Part shown: positions 1-5,818 of the stretch, in pieces
How positions within the stretch are numbered: the first letter of the stretch is position 1
How the letters are laid out: each line of letters begins with the position of its first letter
Source: Calditrichota bacterium
GTDB taxonomy: Bacteria; Zhuqueibacterota; Zhuqueibacteria; Oleimicrobiales; Geothermoviventaceae
Direction: 5' to 3'
Assembly (NCBI GenBank): GCA_013152765.1
Contig: JAADFT010000157.1
Location: forward strand, 1-5,818
DNA length: 5,818 nt
The notes under the pieces: generated by a model
Told to the model about the DNA's origin: nothing
What the model saw: the letters and a program-made list of their open reading frames with translations, nothing else
The model's database searches: none
Made by a program: the position numbers and the translations under genes

Positions 1-163
1 CCTGTACATTTCGTGGTGGTCTTTTGTTGTCTCGGTTGTCGTCATCTGGGTGGTGACCCTGTTCACGGAGTCGCTGCCGGACGACAGGCTTAAGGGGCTT
101 GTGTACCGGCTGGTGGAGGACGACGAAACAACACAGGCTGCCCTGCGTAGCCGGGCGGAGTAA
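1..163 (+). CDS. C-terminal end of a probable sodium:solute symporter (SSS family), 5' end outside window
   Basis: The frame starting at base 2 is open from the window edge to a TAA at 161-163 and gives 53 residues. The fragment begins with a hydrophobic stretch rich in V, I, W and F (about residues 3-22) that reads as a last transmembrane helix. This is followed by FTESLPDDRLKGLVYRLVED and a charged tail. A final helix followed by a proline-containing linker and an L-x-GLVYxL segment is typical of the C-terminus of sodium:solute symporters, which import sugars, amino acids or other small solutes with sodium. The family call rests on this short tail only; substrate cannot be inferred. Two tiny membrane protein genes follow on the same strand after a long gap. 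Confidence 0.65.
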   Translation, partial: LYISWWSFVVSVVVIWVVTLFTESLPDDRLKGLVYRLVEDDETTQAALRSRAE

Positions 164-533
164 GCTGACCTCTGCTGACATGCAGCGCGCCCGACGAGCC
201 CGCCGGAGAGAGCTCGTTCGGGTTGGATTTCGGACGGAAAGGCAGCCCGGATTACGGAAAACGAAAAACGCTGAAGAATGGGATCTCCCGCTTACACCGG
301 GTGGGAGACGGCTCATTGTTCTTCGGCCGGGGTGCTAAGGTGGCAGCGGATGTCGAGCCGGTGGTGCTGGTAAGCCCCGAGGGGTAAAATCCGACCCTGA
401 CAAGAGGAGACCGGGCTCGGAGGGATGACCTTCTGGTCGTCCGATCGCGGCTTCCGCAGCCCGTGCATGAGCGATTCAAAAGGTTCCTTGCTGCGGCTCT
501 CTCGCAGCGGATTTGTTGAGAGCGGAGAAAACG
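164..533 (+). other. 370-nt gap without a convincing gene; several possible RNA hairpins
   Basis: No reading frame here looks coding: those present overlap real genes in another frame, have arginine- and serine-rich composition, or lack a usable ribosome binding site. Possible base pairing on the + strand: a 10-bp stem 190-199/212-222 with one bulged T; an 8-bp stem 284-291/301-308 (TCTCCCGC with GTGGGAGA, one G-T pair); and an outer stem 354-361/411-419 (CGAGCC with GGCTCG plus two pairs past a bulged G) enclosing a small stem 381-385/394-398. None has a proper T-run. I compared it by eye with cobalamin, TPP, FMN, glycine, SAM, c-di-GMP and T-box consensus elements and found no match. It may be a leader RNA for the small membrane protein genes, or simply GC-rich spacer. 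No clear sigma-70 promoter was seen. Confidence 0.4.
190..222 (+). other. Hairpin just downstream of the symporter gene
   Basis: CCCGACGAGC (190-199) pairs with GCTCGTTCGGG (212-222), leaving T218 bulged and a 12-nt loop. It begins 27 nt after the symporter stop codon. The sequence after the stem (ttggattt) is only mildly T-rich, so this is not a textbook intrinsic terminator. It could be a weak terminator or an mRNA 3'-end stabilising hairpin. The pairing is seen directly; the role is inference. Confidence 0.35.
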
Positions 534-746
534 ATGCTGAATTTCGACTGGCTGTCTGGACTCAGCATGGGGCAGGCGAAAGGCCTGGTTCTGGGATTGT
601 TTGTGCTGATTGTTGTACTTGTTTGGATGCTTCCGAACTGGTACATTTACCGCGGTGCTCCTGACCGCAAAATCTGGAGAAACCTGAAAATCTGGGCCAC
701 GATCGTGGTCTTCCTGCAAGCGGCTCTGTACTGGTACTTCGGTTAA
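534..746 (+). CDS. Small two-helix membrane protein (70 aa), function unknown
   Basis: The ATG at 534 is preceded by GGAG at 524-527 with 6 nt spacing. This start is preferred over an in-frame TTG at 513, which lacks a good ribosome binding site. The 70-residue product has two predicted transmembrane helices, about residues 15-33 and 53-69, joined by a polar, basic loop with P-N-W-Y-I-Y-R-G-A-P-D-R (34-45) then W-R-N-L-K. The composition is that of a real membrane protein, and a second similar-sized gene follows 13 nt later. From memory, short proteins with a YIYxGAPDR-like loop occur beside sodium:solute symporters in some FCB-type bacteria; this is unverified. An accessory or stabilising subunit of the upstream transporter is possible, but the 370-nt gap weakens the link. 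No enzymatic motif is visible. Confidence 0.75.
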   Translation: MLNFDWLSGLSMGQAKGLVLGLFVLIVVLVWMLPNWYIYRGAPDRKIWRNLKIWATIVVFLQAALYWYFG

Positions 747-759
747 CCCTGAGGGAATC

Positions 760-981
760 ATGCTCAAACGAATGGGTCCCGTTGGCGCGATCGGACTCTT
801 CCTGTCGCTGTTCGGCCTGTGGCTTTTTGTGGCCATCCCCTTCACGGAAACCGCTTACGGCAAGGAAACGAACGCCATTTCGGGCGGAATCATCCTGGCA
901 ATCGGGCTTACGGCTTTTCTGCTTGATGTGAGAAAGAAAGGTTCCGCTTCTTCAAAAGCGGATTCCACGAAAGAAGGCTGA
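760..981 (+). CDS. Small two-helix membrane protein (73 aa), function unknown
   Basis: The ATG at 760 follows GAGGG (751-755) by 4 nt and lies 13 nt after the stop of the preceding small gene, so the two are probably co-transcribed. The 73-residue product has hydrophobic segments at about 7-28 and 39-56, separated by a short polar stretch (FTETAYGKETNA). It ends in a basic, serine-rich tail (DVRKKGSASSKADSTKEG) that by the positive-inside rule should be cytoplasmic, giving both ends inside. No catalytic or binding motif is seen and I do not recognise the family. Its TGA stop falls at the base of an intrinsic terminator, so it is the last gene of its transcript. Confidence 0.7.
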   Translation: MLKRMGPVGAIGLFLSLFGLWLFVAIPFTETAYGKETNAISGGIILAIGLTAFLLDVRKKGSASSKADSTKEG

Positions 982-1013
982 GGAGCCCCCACTCGTTGGG
1001 GGCGTCTCTTTTT
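981..1013 (+). terminator. Intrinsic terminator after the small membrane protein genes
   Basis: GCCCCC at 985-990 pairs perfectly with GGGGGC at 998-1003. An extra A-T pair (991/997) leaves a 5-nt loop, and a few more pairs (982-983 with 1005-1006) are possible past a mismatch. The stem is followed by TCTTTTT (1007-1013). A GC-rich stem with a T-run on the + strand is the classical Rho-independent form. It separates the small-protein unit from the four-gene cluster starting at 1120. Confidence 0.85.
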
Positions 1014-1119
1014 GCCGGGAGGGTGTGGCTGCGGGATCAGCGAGAAAACAAAGCCGGCTGAACCTGGTCGGTTTCCAGTCGTTCAATGAGCGGTCGATTG
1101 GCATGAACGGAGATTTGAA

Positions 1120-2490
1120 ATGGCGAATGGCGAAGTAAAAATCGTGCCGTTGCTTCGACAAGAGGCCAGAAAGTGGCTGGAAAAGGGGCTGGTGGCTCCG
1201 AGGCATGCCGAGCGCCTGCTGCGTCAGTACGGAGACACGGCGCCGGTACCTTTGCCGGAGCGGTTCGCTGTCCGCGCCACGGTCATGGCCTTGAGTGGCC
1301 TGGCGCTGGTGGGCTTTGCTCTCGCTCGCGCGGCGTTGGGGTCCTCGGGCAACATCGCCTGGTGGATGCAGGTCGTATTTGGCTTAGTGTTGATGGCCGT
1401 GGCCTACGGCGTGGGGTACAGCCAGTTCGAGCGCAGCGATCGCCGTGCCTGGGTCGTTGGTGGAACGGTCGTCGGACTGATCGGCTTCGTGATCGCTCTT
1501 TACGCACTTCTGGAGGGAACCGGAGCCGGAACTCCGGAGACACTCCCGCTGTTCTTGGGTGGCCTCACAGCCTGGGTCTTAGCCCTGATGCTTTCGTCCA
1601 ACCTTCTGCTTGTTCTCTCGACGCTTCTACTCACTGGCTGGGTGGCTGTCCTGGGGTGGGTTCACTTCACGGGGACGGTCTGGTTTCTGGTAATCACCCT
1701 GCTGCTTCTCTTGCCTTTGACCTACCGACTTCGCAGCCGCACCAATCTGGTCGTCCTCGGATTCGCTCTTCCGCTCTGGTTCGGTCTGGGCCTTAAGCCC
1801 ATGTTTCCCGAGGTAGAAATCTTTCTGCCTCTTACGGCTGTGCTCTGGGGCGCTCTCTGGATCCTGCTGGGCGCGGTAGCGCCTGGACCCGAGGGCCGGT
1901 TTGCTCAAAGCTTTCGCTACGTCGGGCTGATTTTCTTCTTCCTCGGGTTAGGGATGCTCAGCCTGCACAGTCTCGGCGAGAGCCTGGCCAAGACGGTTCT
2001 GGCCAAGCCGGACTGGCGATCGGGTGAGGGCTTGCTGCTGGTGATCACCAACACGATTCTGGCTGTGATGAGTCTGCTGCTGCTTCTGCGAGCCCGGCGT
2101 GGAAGCCGACTGACGCGTGCCGAGTGGTGGGCGTTGCTTGTCGCGGTGGTCAGCGTGTGCCTCTTCATGATCTTCCCGCAACGAGTTCCCCAGGAACTGG
2201 CCGGGTCGCTCCTGACGGATTACCTCTTCGGCTGGACCCTCTGGTTCGGGATTCTGACGTTCGTAATTCTGCTCGGCGGGGTGATCGTCGGTTACCGTTC
2301 AGGCGACGGCTTTCTGTTTTATTTTTCCCTCCTGGGCGTTTTCGTCTTTGCCGGCCTGCACTACTTCGACCAAATCTGGGCGGCTTTGCCCCGCATTTTC
2401 TTCGTCTACACGAGTGGCGTTGTTTTGCTGTTAGCATGGATTGTTCTCGAGCTCAAGGCGCGGAGTTCTAAGCCGGAGATTGGAGCATGA
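1120..2490 (+). CDS. DUF2157-type polytopic membrane protein (456 aa)
   Basis: The ATG at 1120 has CGGAGA at 1108-1113 just upstream (GGAG 1109-1112, 7 nt spacing). The product starts with a soluble segment, LLRQEARKWLEKGLVAPRHA (11-30) then ERLLRQYGD, which is the L..G.ls.e.a..ll..Y pattern of DUF2157 N-termini. About 14 hydrophobic segments follow (near 50-71, 81-102, 109-131, 142-157, 161-180, 185-200, 208-224, 233-253, 265-281, 304-324, 337-352, 368-390, 397-412, 424-443). The C-terminal part with YRSGDG (392-397) and HYFDQIWAALPR (414-425) also resembles the conserved end of DUF2157/DUF4401 proteins. The biochemical role of this family is not established. In other bacteria such genes are often followed by a GDYXXLXY protein gene, and the same holds here with an ATGA overlap, suggesting a membrane complex. 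The 106-nt upstream leader follows a terminator, so a promoter is expected there, but no clear -35/-10 boxes were recognised. Confidence 0.85.
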   Translation: MANGEVKIVPLLRQEARKWLEKGLVAPRHAERLLRQYGDTAPVPLPERFAVRATVMALSGLALVGFALARAALGSSGNIAWWMQVVFGLVLMAVAYGVGYSQFERSDRRAWVVGGTVVGLIGFVIALYALLEGTGAGTPETLPLFLGGLTAWVLALMLSSNLLLVLSTLLLTGWVAVLGWVHFTGTVWFLVITLLLLLPLTYRLRSRTNLVVLGFALPLWFGLGLKPMFPEVEIFLPLTAVLWGALWILLGAVAPGPEGRFAQSFRYVGLIFFFLGLGMLSLHSLGESLAKTVLAKPDWRSGEGLLLVITNTILAVMSLLLLLRARRGSRLTRAEWWALLVAVVSVCLFMIFPQRVPQELAGSLLTDYLFGWTLWFGILTFVILLGGVIVGYRSGDGFLFYFSLLGVFVFAGLHYFDQIWAALPRIFFVYTSGVVLLLAWIVLELKARSSKPEIGA

Positions 2491-3437
2491 AAAGCAAGAT
2501 TTCGTACGCGGTCCTTGGGGCTCTGCAGATTGTTCTTGTGCTGGCCCTGTGGGCCACCAACAGCGGGGGGCAGCAGTCTGAGGAGTTGAAGCTGGATTTG
2601 GCTGCCCCTACGGTGTTTTCAATTCTGGAAACGAACATTGTGAAGTTGCCGCTTGCGGCTCAGCATGTGACTTCCTTTAACGTTCGCGTCGACTCGCTGG
2701 CGGCGGTCAAGAATCGGCGGGTGTACGTGGTTCTGGGGCAAAAAGGCGAGACCTGGCAGCCCCTGGAGGTCCGCGTCCACAGGCCGAGCGGCGAGGTGCC
2801 GGCTGTGGCGGCTCGTGTTTCGGACGTAACAACGCTCCGTCGCGTGACCGTGAGTTACGACAGAAACGGCGAAAGGAAGCAGGGTAAGTGGGTGACGACG
2901 CTCTCGGTGGGCGTCAAGCCAGGCGACCGAGTGTTGGTGACGGAGGAGAAGGGCAAAGTCGTTTACGTGACCCCTTACAAGGCTTACAAGAACAAGGTGT
3001 ACGGCAAGATCGTGGCGGTCAAGCGGAGCAATGTGCGGCCGTACGCGTACGAGCTAACGTTGCGTTTCCCGGTGGGTAACCGGTCGGCCACGGGCTCGTA
3101 CATCTGGAATTTCTACAAGCCGGCCGACGTCCCGCAGGTTGGTAGCGTGGTGAACCTGAGCTTTGTGCCGGAAAATGGTGGCTACAAAGTGACTTACGTG
3201 GATTTCAACCCGTTCTGGGAGGGCAAGGTCGAGGCTGTCGAAACCGGACTTGCTCTGAAACTCGACTACGGCGTAGACGCTGTGCGTCCGTCGTCGTCCG
3301 CCATTTCCAAGCTCACCGAACTGGCGGAGATCTCGGGCAGGGTACCTCTCTCGTTGAAGGCGCGGGTGGCCCGAAGCGGACAGTTGCGCCCGGTGAGTTT
3401 GCTGGTCGGACCTGAGGAGATTCCCCTTACGAAATGA
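2487..3437 (+). CDS. Membrane-anchored GDYXXLXY-family-like protein, expanded (316 aa)
   Basis: The ATG at 2487 overlaps the previous stop (ATGA), with GGAG at 2474-2477. Residues 6-23 form a hydrophobic N-terminal anchor or uncleaved signal; the rest is beta-rich and probably extracytoplasmic. Family resemblance lies in RRVYVVLGQKGETWQPLEV (78-96), matching the VYVVL...G.W.P..V block of GDYXXLXY proteins, and in GKVEAV...LKLDYGVDAV (246-266) through the C-terminal SLLVG (304-308), matching the end of that domain. The defining GDYxxLxY motif is not present where expected (near 60-68, QHVTSFNVR). Length is well above the roughly 170-200 residues I recall as usual. The excess seems to come from related modules at about 72-124, 142-194 and 212-262. 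The role is unknown; position after the DUF2157 gene suggests a partner in the same membrane complex. The family assignment is by eye and moderately certain. Confidence 0.7.
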   Translation: MKSKISYAVLGALQIVLVLALWATNSGGQQSEELKLDLAAPTVFSILETNIVKLPLAAQHVTSFNVRVDSLAAVKNRRVYVVLGQKGETWQPLEVRVHRPSGEVPAVAARVSDVTTLRRVTVSYDRNGERKQGKWVTTLSVGVKPGDRVLVTEEKGKVVYVTPYKAYKNKVYGKIVAVKRSNVRPYAYELTLRFPVGNRSATGSYIWNFYKPADVPQVGSVVNLSFVPENGGYKVTYVDFNPFWEGKVEAVETGLALKLDYGVDAVRPSSSAISKLTELAEISGRVPLSLKARVARSGQLRPVSLLVGPEEIPLTK

Positions 3438-4393
3438 CTGTTGCGGCGACAGGCGAGGCTGCCCGGCTTCAGAGGGCGGCCGACAGCTTCCGGGCGATGG
3501 GCACGCTGTTCGAAGTCGTGCTGCTGCACGAGGACGAGGGGCTGCTCCACGCTTTGCTCAACGAAATCCACGACGAAGTGGCGCGCCTGGAAGCGAAGCT
3601 GAGTCGCTTTCTGCCCACATCTGAGGTAAGCCGGATCAACCGGCTTGCTGGTAGGGGGCCGATTCTGGTCGATTTCGAGATGCTGGAAATACTTGACGCG
3701 GCGCTGGAGTACTACCACAAAACCGGTGGAGCTTTTGACATCACGGTAGCGCCGCTGCTGCGCAAGTGGGGGTTGTACGAACGCAAGGGGCACGCCGTCG
3801 ACGCTCAAACACTGCGTCAGTTGCTGGACCAGGTGGGCAGCGATTTGATTGAGCTGGATCGAAGACGTCGGACGGTGACTTTCAAAAAACCGGGTGTTGA
3901 GATTGATCTGGGAGCGGTCGGCAAGGGCTACGCTGTCCGAGAAGTTGTGGACATGCTGCGCCGGGCAGAGCTGCAGCATGCCTTTGTGAGTTTTGGTGGC
4001 AGCAGCATCTTCGCGCTTGGCAGTGCCCCTGGTCACCAGGGCTGGCCCTTTTCGATTCGTCTGGCTCCCCCGGAACTTCTGGACCCCGTACCGGTGACCC
4101 TCCAGAACAGGAGCCTGACGATTTCTGGAAACACGGTTCGCACGGTTGAAGCGGAAGGCCGCTCGGTGGGGCACGTTCTGAATCCGGCGTCGGGGCAGCC
4201 AGCCGCTGACGTGGTGGCTGTGGCAGTTGTTCACGATTCCCCGTTTGTTGGAGAAATGTTGTCGACGGCGATGATGGTGCTCGGACCGGAGAAGGGCGAG
4301 GAGATCCTGGCGCGTGAGCGCGCTGGGGCGCTGTTCGCAGTCCGGTCTGCAGATGGCGTTGAGCTTCGAGATGTGAATTTCACGGAGGTGTGA
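3434..4393 (+). CDS. apbE: ApbE-family FAD:protein FMN transferase (319 aa)
   Basis: ApbE enzymes move the FMN half of FAD onto a Thr/Ser of target proteins, forming a phosphoester link, in a Mg-dependent reaction. Family motifs appear in order: MGT (22-24), RFLPTSEVSRIN (58-69), GGAFDITVAPLLRKWG (98-113), EIDLGAVGKGYAV (156-168), FGGSS (187-191), ISGN (230-233), GHVLNPASGQP (246-256) and EMLSTAMMVLG (274-284). Length is normal for the catalytic domain. The start is coupled to the previous gene by an ATGA overlap; a GAGGAG at 3414-3419 is 14 nt upstream. Unlike many ApbE proteins it has no signal peptide or lipobox, so it is probably cytoplasmic. Two positions differ from the usual pattern: R169 where KGYAVD normally has Asp, and E274 where ADALSTA has the metal-site Asp. 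No protein with a full flavinylation motif is encoded in the window, so the target is unknown. Confidence 0.93.
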   Translation: MTVAATGEAARLQRAADSFRAMGTLFEVVLLHEDEGLLHALLNEIHDEVARLEAKLSRFLPTSEVSRINRLAGRGPILVDFEMLEILDAALEYYHKTGGAFDITVAPLLRKWGLYERKGHAVDAQTLRQLLDQVGSDLIELDRRRRTVTFKKPGVEIDLGAVGKGYAVREVVDMLRRAELQHAFVSFGGSSIFALGSAPGHQGWPFSIRLAPPELLDPVPVTLQNRSLTISGNTVRTVEAEGRSVGHVLNPASGQPAADVVAVAVVHDSPFVGEMLSTAMMVLGPEKGEEILARERAGALFAVRSADGVELRDVNFTEV

Positions 4394-4399
4394 GAGCGA

Positions 4400-5659
4400 A
4401 TGAGCACCGAAGGACAGTCGAGGCGGGACTTCCTCAAGAGCGCGGGATTAGCTTCGGTCAGTCTCGCCAGCATGCTGGGTCTGGCCGCCAGGGGTGAGGG
4501 CAAGGTCGGTCCAAACGACACGGTGAACGTCGGGATCATCGGTACCGGTAGCCGCGGATGCCACCTTTTGCAGATCATGAACACGATTCCCGGCATCAAG
4601 GTGGCGGCGGTGTGCGACATCTACCAGCCCCACCTGGACCGCGGGCTCAAACTGGCTGGCGGCAAAGTGCCGGCTTACAAGGATTACCACAAGCTTCTGG
4701 AACAAAAAGACCTGGACGCGGTGGTCATTGCCACCCCGCTGAACTGGCACGCCCGGATGAGCCTGGACGCACTGGACGCCAACAAGGACGTTTTCTGCGA
4801 GAAAACCATGACCTACTCCCCCGACGAGGCGGAGCAGGTGGTGCGACGCGTGTTGAACAGCGACAGGGTTTTCCAGGTTGGACACCAGAGGCGCTACAGT
4901 CCCGTTTACCACCGCGTGATGCAACTGATCCACGAAGGTGCGATTGGCGAGATCGTTTTCATCAAAGCGCAGTGGCACCGAAATGGCGACTGGCGGCGGC
5001 ACGTGCCCGATCCTTCCCTGGAAAAGCTGCTGAACTGGCGTCTGTACCGCGAGTCGTCGGGCGGCCTGATGACGGAGCTGGCCAGCCACCAGATCGACGT
5101 GGCGAACTGGGCTTTGGGCGACATGCACGTGGAGAGCGTTGTAGGCATTGGGGGCATTGACTACTGGAAGGACGGGCGCGAAGTTTACGACAACGTGAGT
5201 GTGGTGTACAAGTACCCGAACGGGGTAAAGCTGGTGTACACCAGCATCACGCGGAACAAGTACTACGGCGCGTCGGAGCAAATCATGGGCAGCGAGGGCA
5301 CGATCGAGGTGACGACGCGGCGGGCGAAACTCTTCCGCGAACGGCCGGTTCAACGTTCCGAATTCAAGAGTTTCGTGATGAATCTGGAGCGCGAGCTCCT
5401 GCAGTCCGTGGCCGTTGGAGCGGCGTCCTTCCTGCCAGAGGATCCAAACAAGGACACGGGAACCTGGATCGAGGTGGACATGCCGCACTCGGAAGAGTAC
5501 TTGGAGCTGGCCAGCTTTGCCGAGTGTGTGCGCACGCGCCGGAAGCCCTTTGGCGACGTGCTGGTCGGGTACCGCTCGGGTGTTGCTGCTTTGATCGGCA
5601 ACCAGGCCATGGATTCGGGAGAGATCGTTCTCTGGCCCAAACACGAAGGGATCGCCTGA
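4400..5659 (+). CDS. Tat-exported Gfo/Idh/MocA-family oxidoreductase (419 aa)
   Basis: The ATG at 4400 lies 6 nt after the apbE stop, with GGAGG at 4384-4388 upstream. The N-terminus has a twin-arginine signal, SRRDFLK (7-13) plus a hydrophobic stretch to about residue 29 (cleavage near GLAA 27-30), so the folded enzyme with its nucleotide cofactor is probably exported to the periplasm or membrane surface. The NAD(P)-binding Rossmann fold begins with GIIGTGSRG (45-53), followed by VCDI (71-74) and VVIATPLNWHA (108-118). CEKTM (133-137) is the usual CEKP catalytic-lysine site, with Thr in place of Pro. The C-terminal domain has GGLMTELASHQIDVANW (221-237), with H230 and D233 at the expected catalytic positions. 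Full family length. Members oxidise, reduce or epimerise sugars, inositols or related polyols; the exact substrate cannot be read from sequence. It is the last gene before a strong terminator. Confidence 0.94.
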   Translation: MSTEGQSRRDFLKSAGLASVSLASMLGLAARGEGKVGPNDTVNVGIIGTGSRGCHLLQIMNTIPGIKVAAVCDIYQPHLDRGLKLAGGKVPAYKDYHKLLEQKDLDAVVIATPLNWHARMSLDALDANKDVFCEKTMTYSPDEAEQVVRRVLNSDRVFQVGHQRRYSPVYHRVMQLIHEGAIGEIVFIKAQWHRNGDWRRHVPDPSLEKLLNWRLYRESSGGLMTELASHQIDVANWALGDMHVESVVGIGGIDYWKDGREVYDNVSVVYKYPNGVKLVYTSITRNKYYGASEQIMGSEGTIEVTTRRAKLFRERPVQRSEFKSFVMNLERELLQSVAVGAASFLPEDPNKDTGTWIEVDMPHSEEYLELASFAECVRTRRKPFGDVLVGYRSGVAALIGNQAMDSGEIVLWPKHEGIA

Positions 5660-5723
5660 GAACGACGTACAGGACCTGAAGCACATGCTGACAACATTCC
5701 GGAGGCACACAGAAAGTGACGCG

Positions 5724-5746
5724 AGGGCCCCTGAGGGGCCCTTTTT
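5724..5746 (+). terminator. Intrinsic terminator closing the four-gene cluster
   Basis: GGGCCCC (5725-5731) and GGGGCCC (5735-5741) form a perfect 7-bp GC stem with a TGA loop, immediately followed by TTTTT (5742-5746). An A-T pair from 5724 can extend the stem at the cost of one T. It lies 65 nt after the oxidoreductase stop. The remaining 72 bases to the window edge hold no gene I can support. Confidence 0.9.
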
Positions 5747-5818
5747 GCGTAGGAGCAAAGGTACTACGACTGCCGGGCTGACTGAGGTTCGCGTGCGTTT
5801 TGTGGCCCGGAATGAACG

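Noticed and set aside
330..350. T-box-like string (ctaaggtggcagcgg)
   Set aside because: It lacks the GGTGGNACCGCG core, a stem I with a specifier codon and a downstream terminator, so the resemblance is superficial.
425..664. 79-codon + strand frame starting at an ATG next to GGAGGG
   Set aside because: The Shine-Dalgarno-like GGAGGG (419-424) directly abuts the ATG, leaving no spacing. The frame overlaps the better-supported gene at 534-746 and its product has no recognisable features.
252..845. 197-codon open frame on the minus strand across the gap and the two small genes
   Set aside because: Its product is low-complexity, rich in R, S, P and Q with no hydrophobic core or domain. It lies antisense to two + strand frames with good ribosome binding sites and membrane-protein composition.
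3266..4234. 322-codon minus-strand frame opposite apbE
   Set aside because: The + strand encodes a full set of ApbE motifs over the same bases; the antisense product has no recognisable motif.
4448..5758. 436-codon minus-strand frame opposite the Gfo/Idh/MocA gene
   Set aside because: It is a shadow of a high-GC gene: histidine-, valine- and arginine-rich without domains, and it runs through the intrinsic terminator.
5716..5781. Short GTG-started frame after GGAGG (5700-5704)
   Set aside because: About 21 codons, running straight through the terminator hairpin, with no recognisable product.
5793..5818. Possible start of a following gene at GTG 5793, with GAGG at 5784-5787
   Set aside because: Only eight full codons remain before the window edge, so coding potential cannot be judged. 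The spacing is plausible, so the adjacent sequence should decide it.

Overview
The window is a GC-rich (roughly 60% by eye), tightly packed bacterial segment with every supported gene on the + strand. Gene content suggests a Gram-negative-type environmental bacterium: a sodium:solute symporter, a Tat-exported Gfo/Idh/MocA oxidoreductase with an SRRDFLK signal, and a DUF2157-type membrane protein followed by a GDYXXLXY-like partner. Similar combinations are familiar from FCB-type lineages (Rhodothermota, KSB1 or Calditrichota-like), Planctomycetes and Acidobacteria. The sequence alone does not fix the taxon. There is no sign of a mobile element, CRISPR array, tRNA or rRNA.

Region 1 (1-1013) holds the last 53 codons of a probable sodium:solute symporter, a gap of about 370 bases with several possible RNA hairpins and no convincing gene, and then two tiny two-helix membrane protein genes (70 and 73 residues). 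The block ends in a clear intrinsic terminator at 981-1013. The small proteins may be accessory subunits of the transporter, but that rests only on adjacency and size.

Region 2 (1014-5746) is a four-gene co-directional cluster, very probably one operon: a 456-residue polytopic DUF2157-type protein, a 316-residue membrane-anchored protein related to the GDYXXLXY family, an ApbE-type FAD:protein FMN transferase, and a Tat-signal Gfo/Idh/MocA oxidoreductase. The first two junctions are ATGA overlaps and the third gap is 6 nt. A strong intrinsic terminator at 5724-5746 closes the unit. An upstream terminator and a 106-nt leader before the first gene fit an independent promoter, but no clear -35/-10 pair was recognised.

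Taken together, region 2 looks like a cell-envelope module: a membrane core with an extracytoplasmic partner, a flavin-attaching enzyme and an exported dinucleotide-dependent oxidoreductase. No flavin-accepting protein with a full flavinylation motif is encoded here, so the target of the ApbE enzyme is unknown. The most unusual element is the 316-residue GDYXXLXY-like protein. It lacks a recognisable GDYxxLxY signature and appears to carry three related beta-rich modules.
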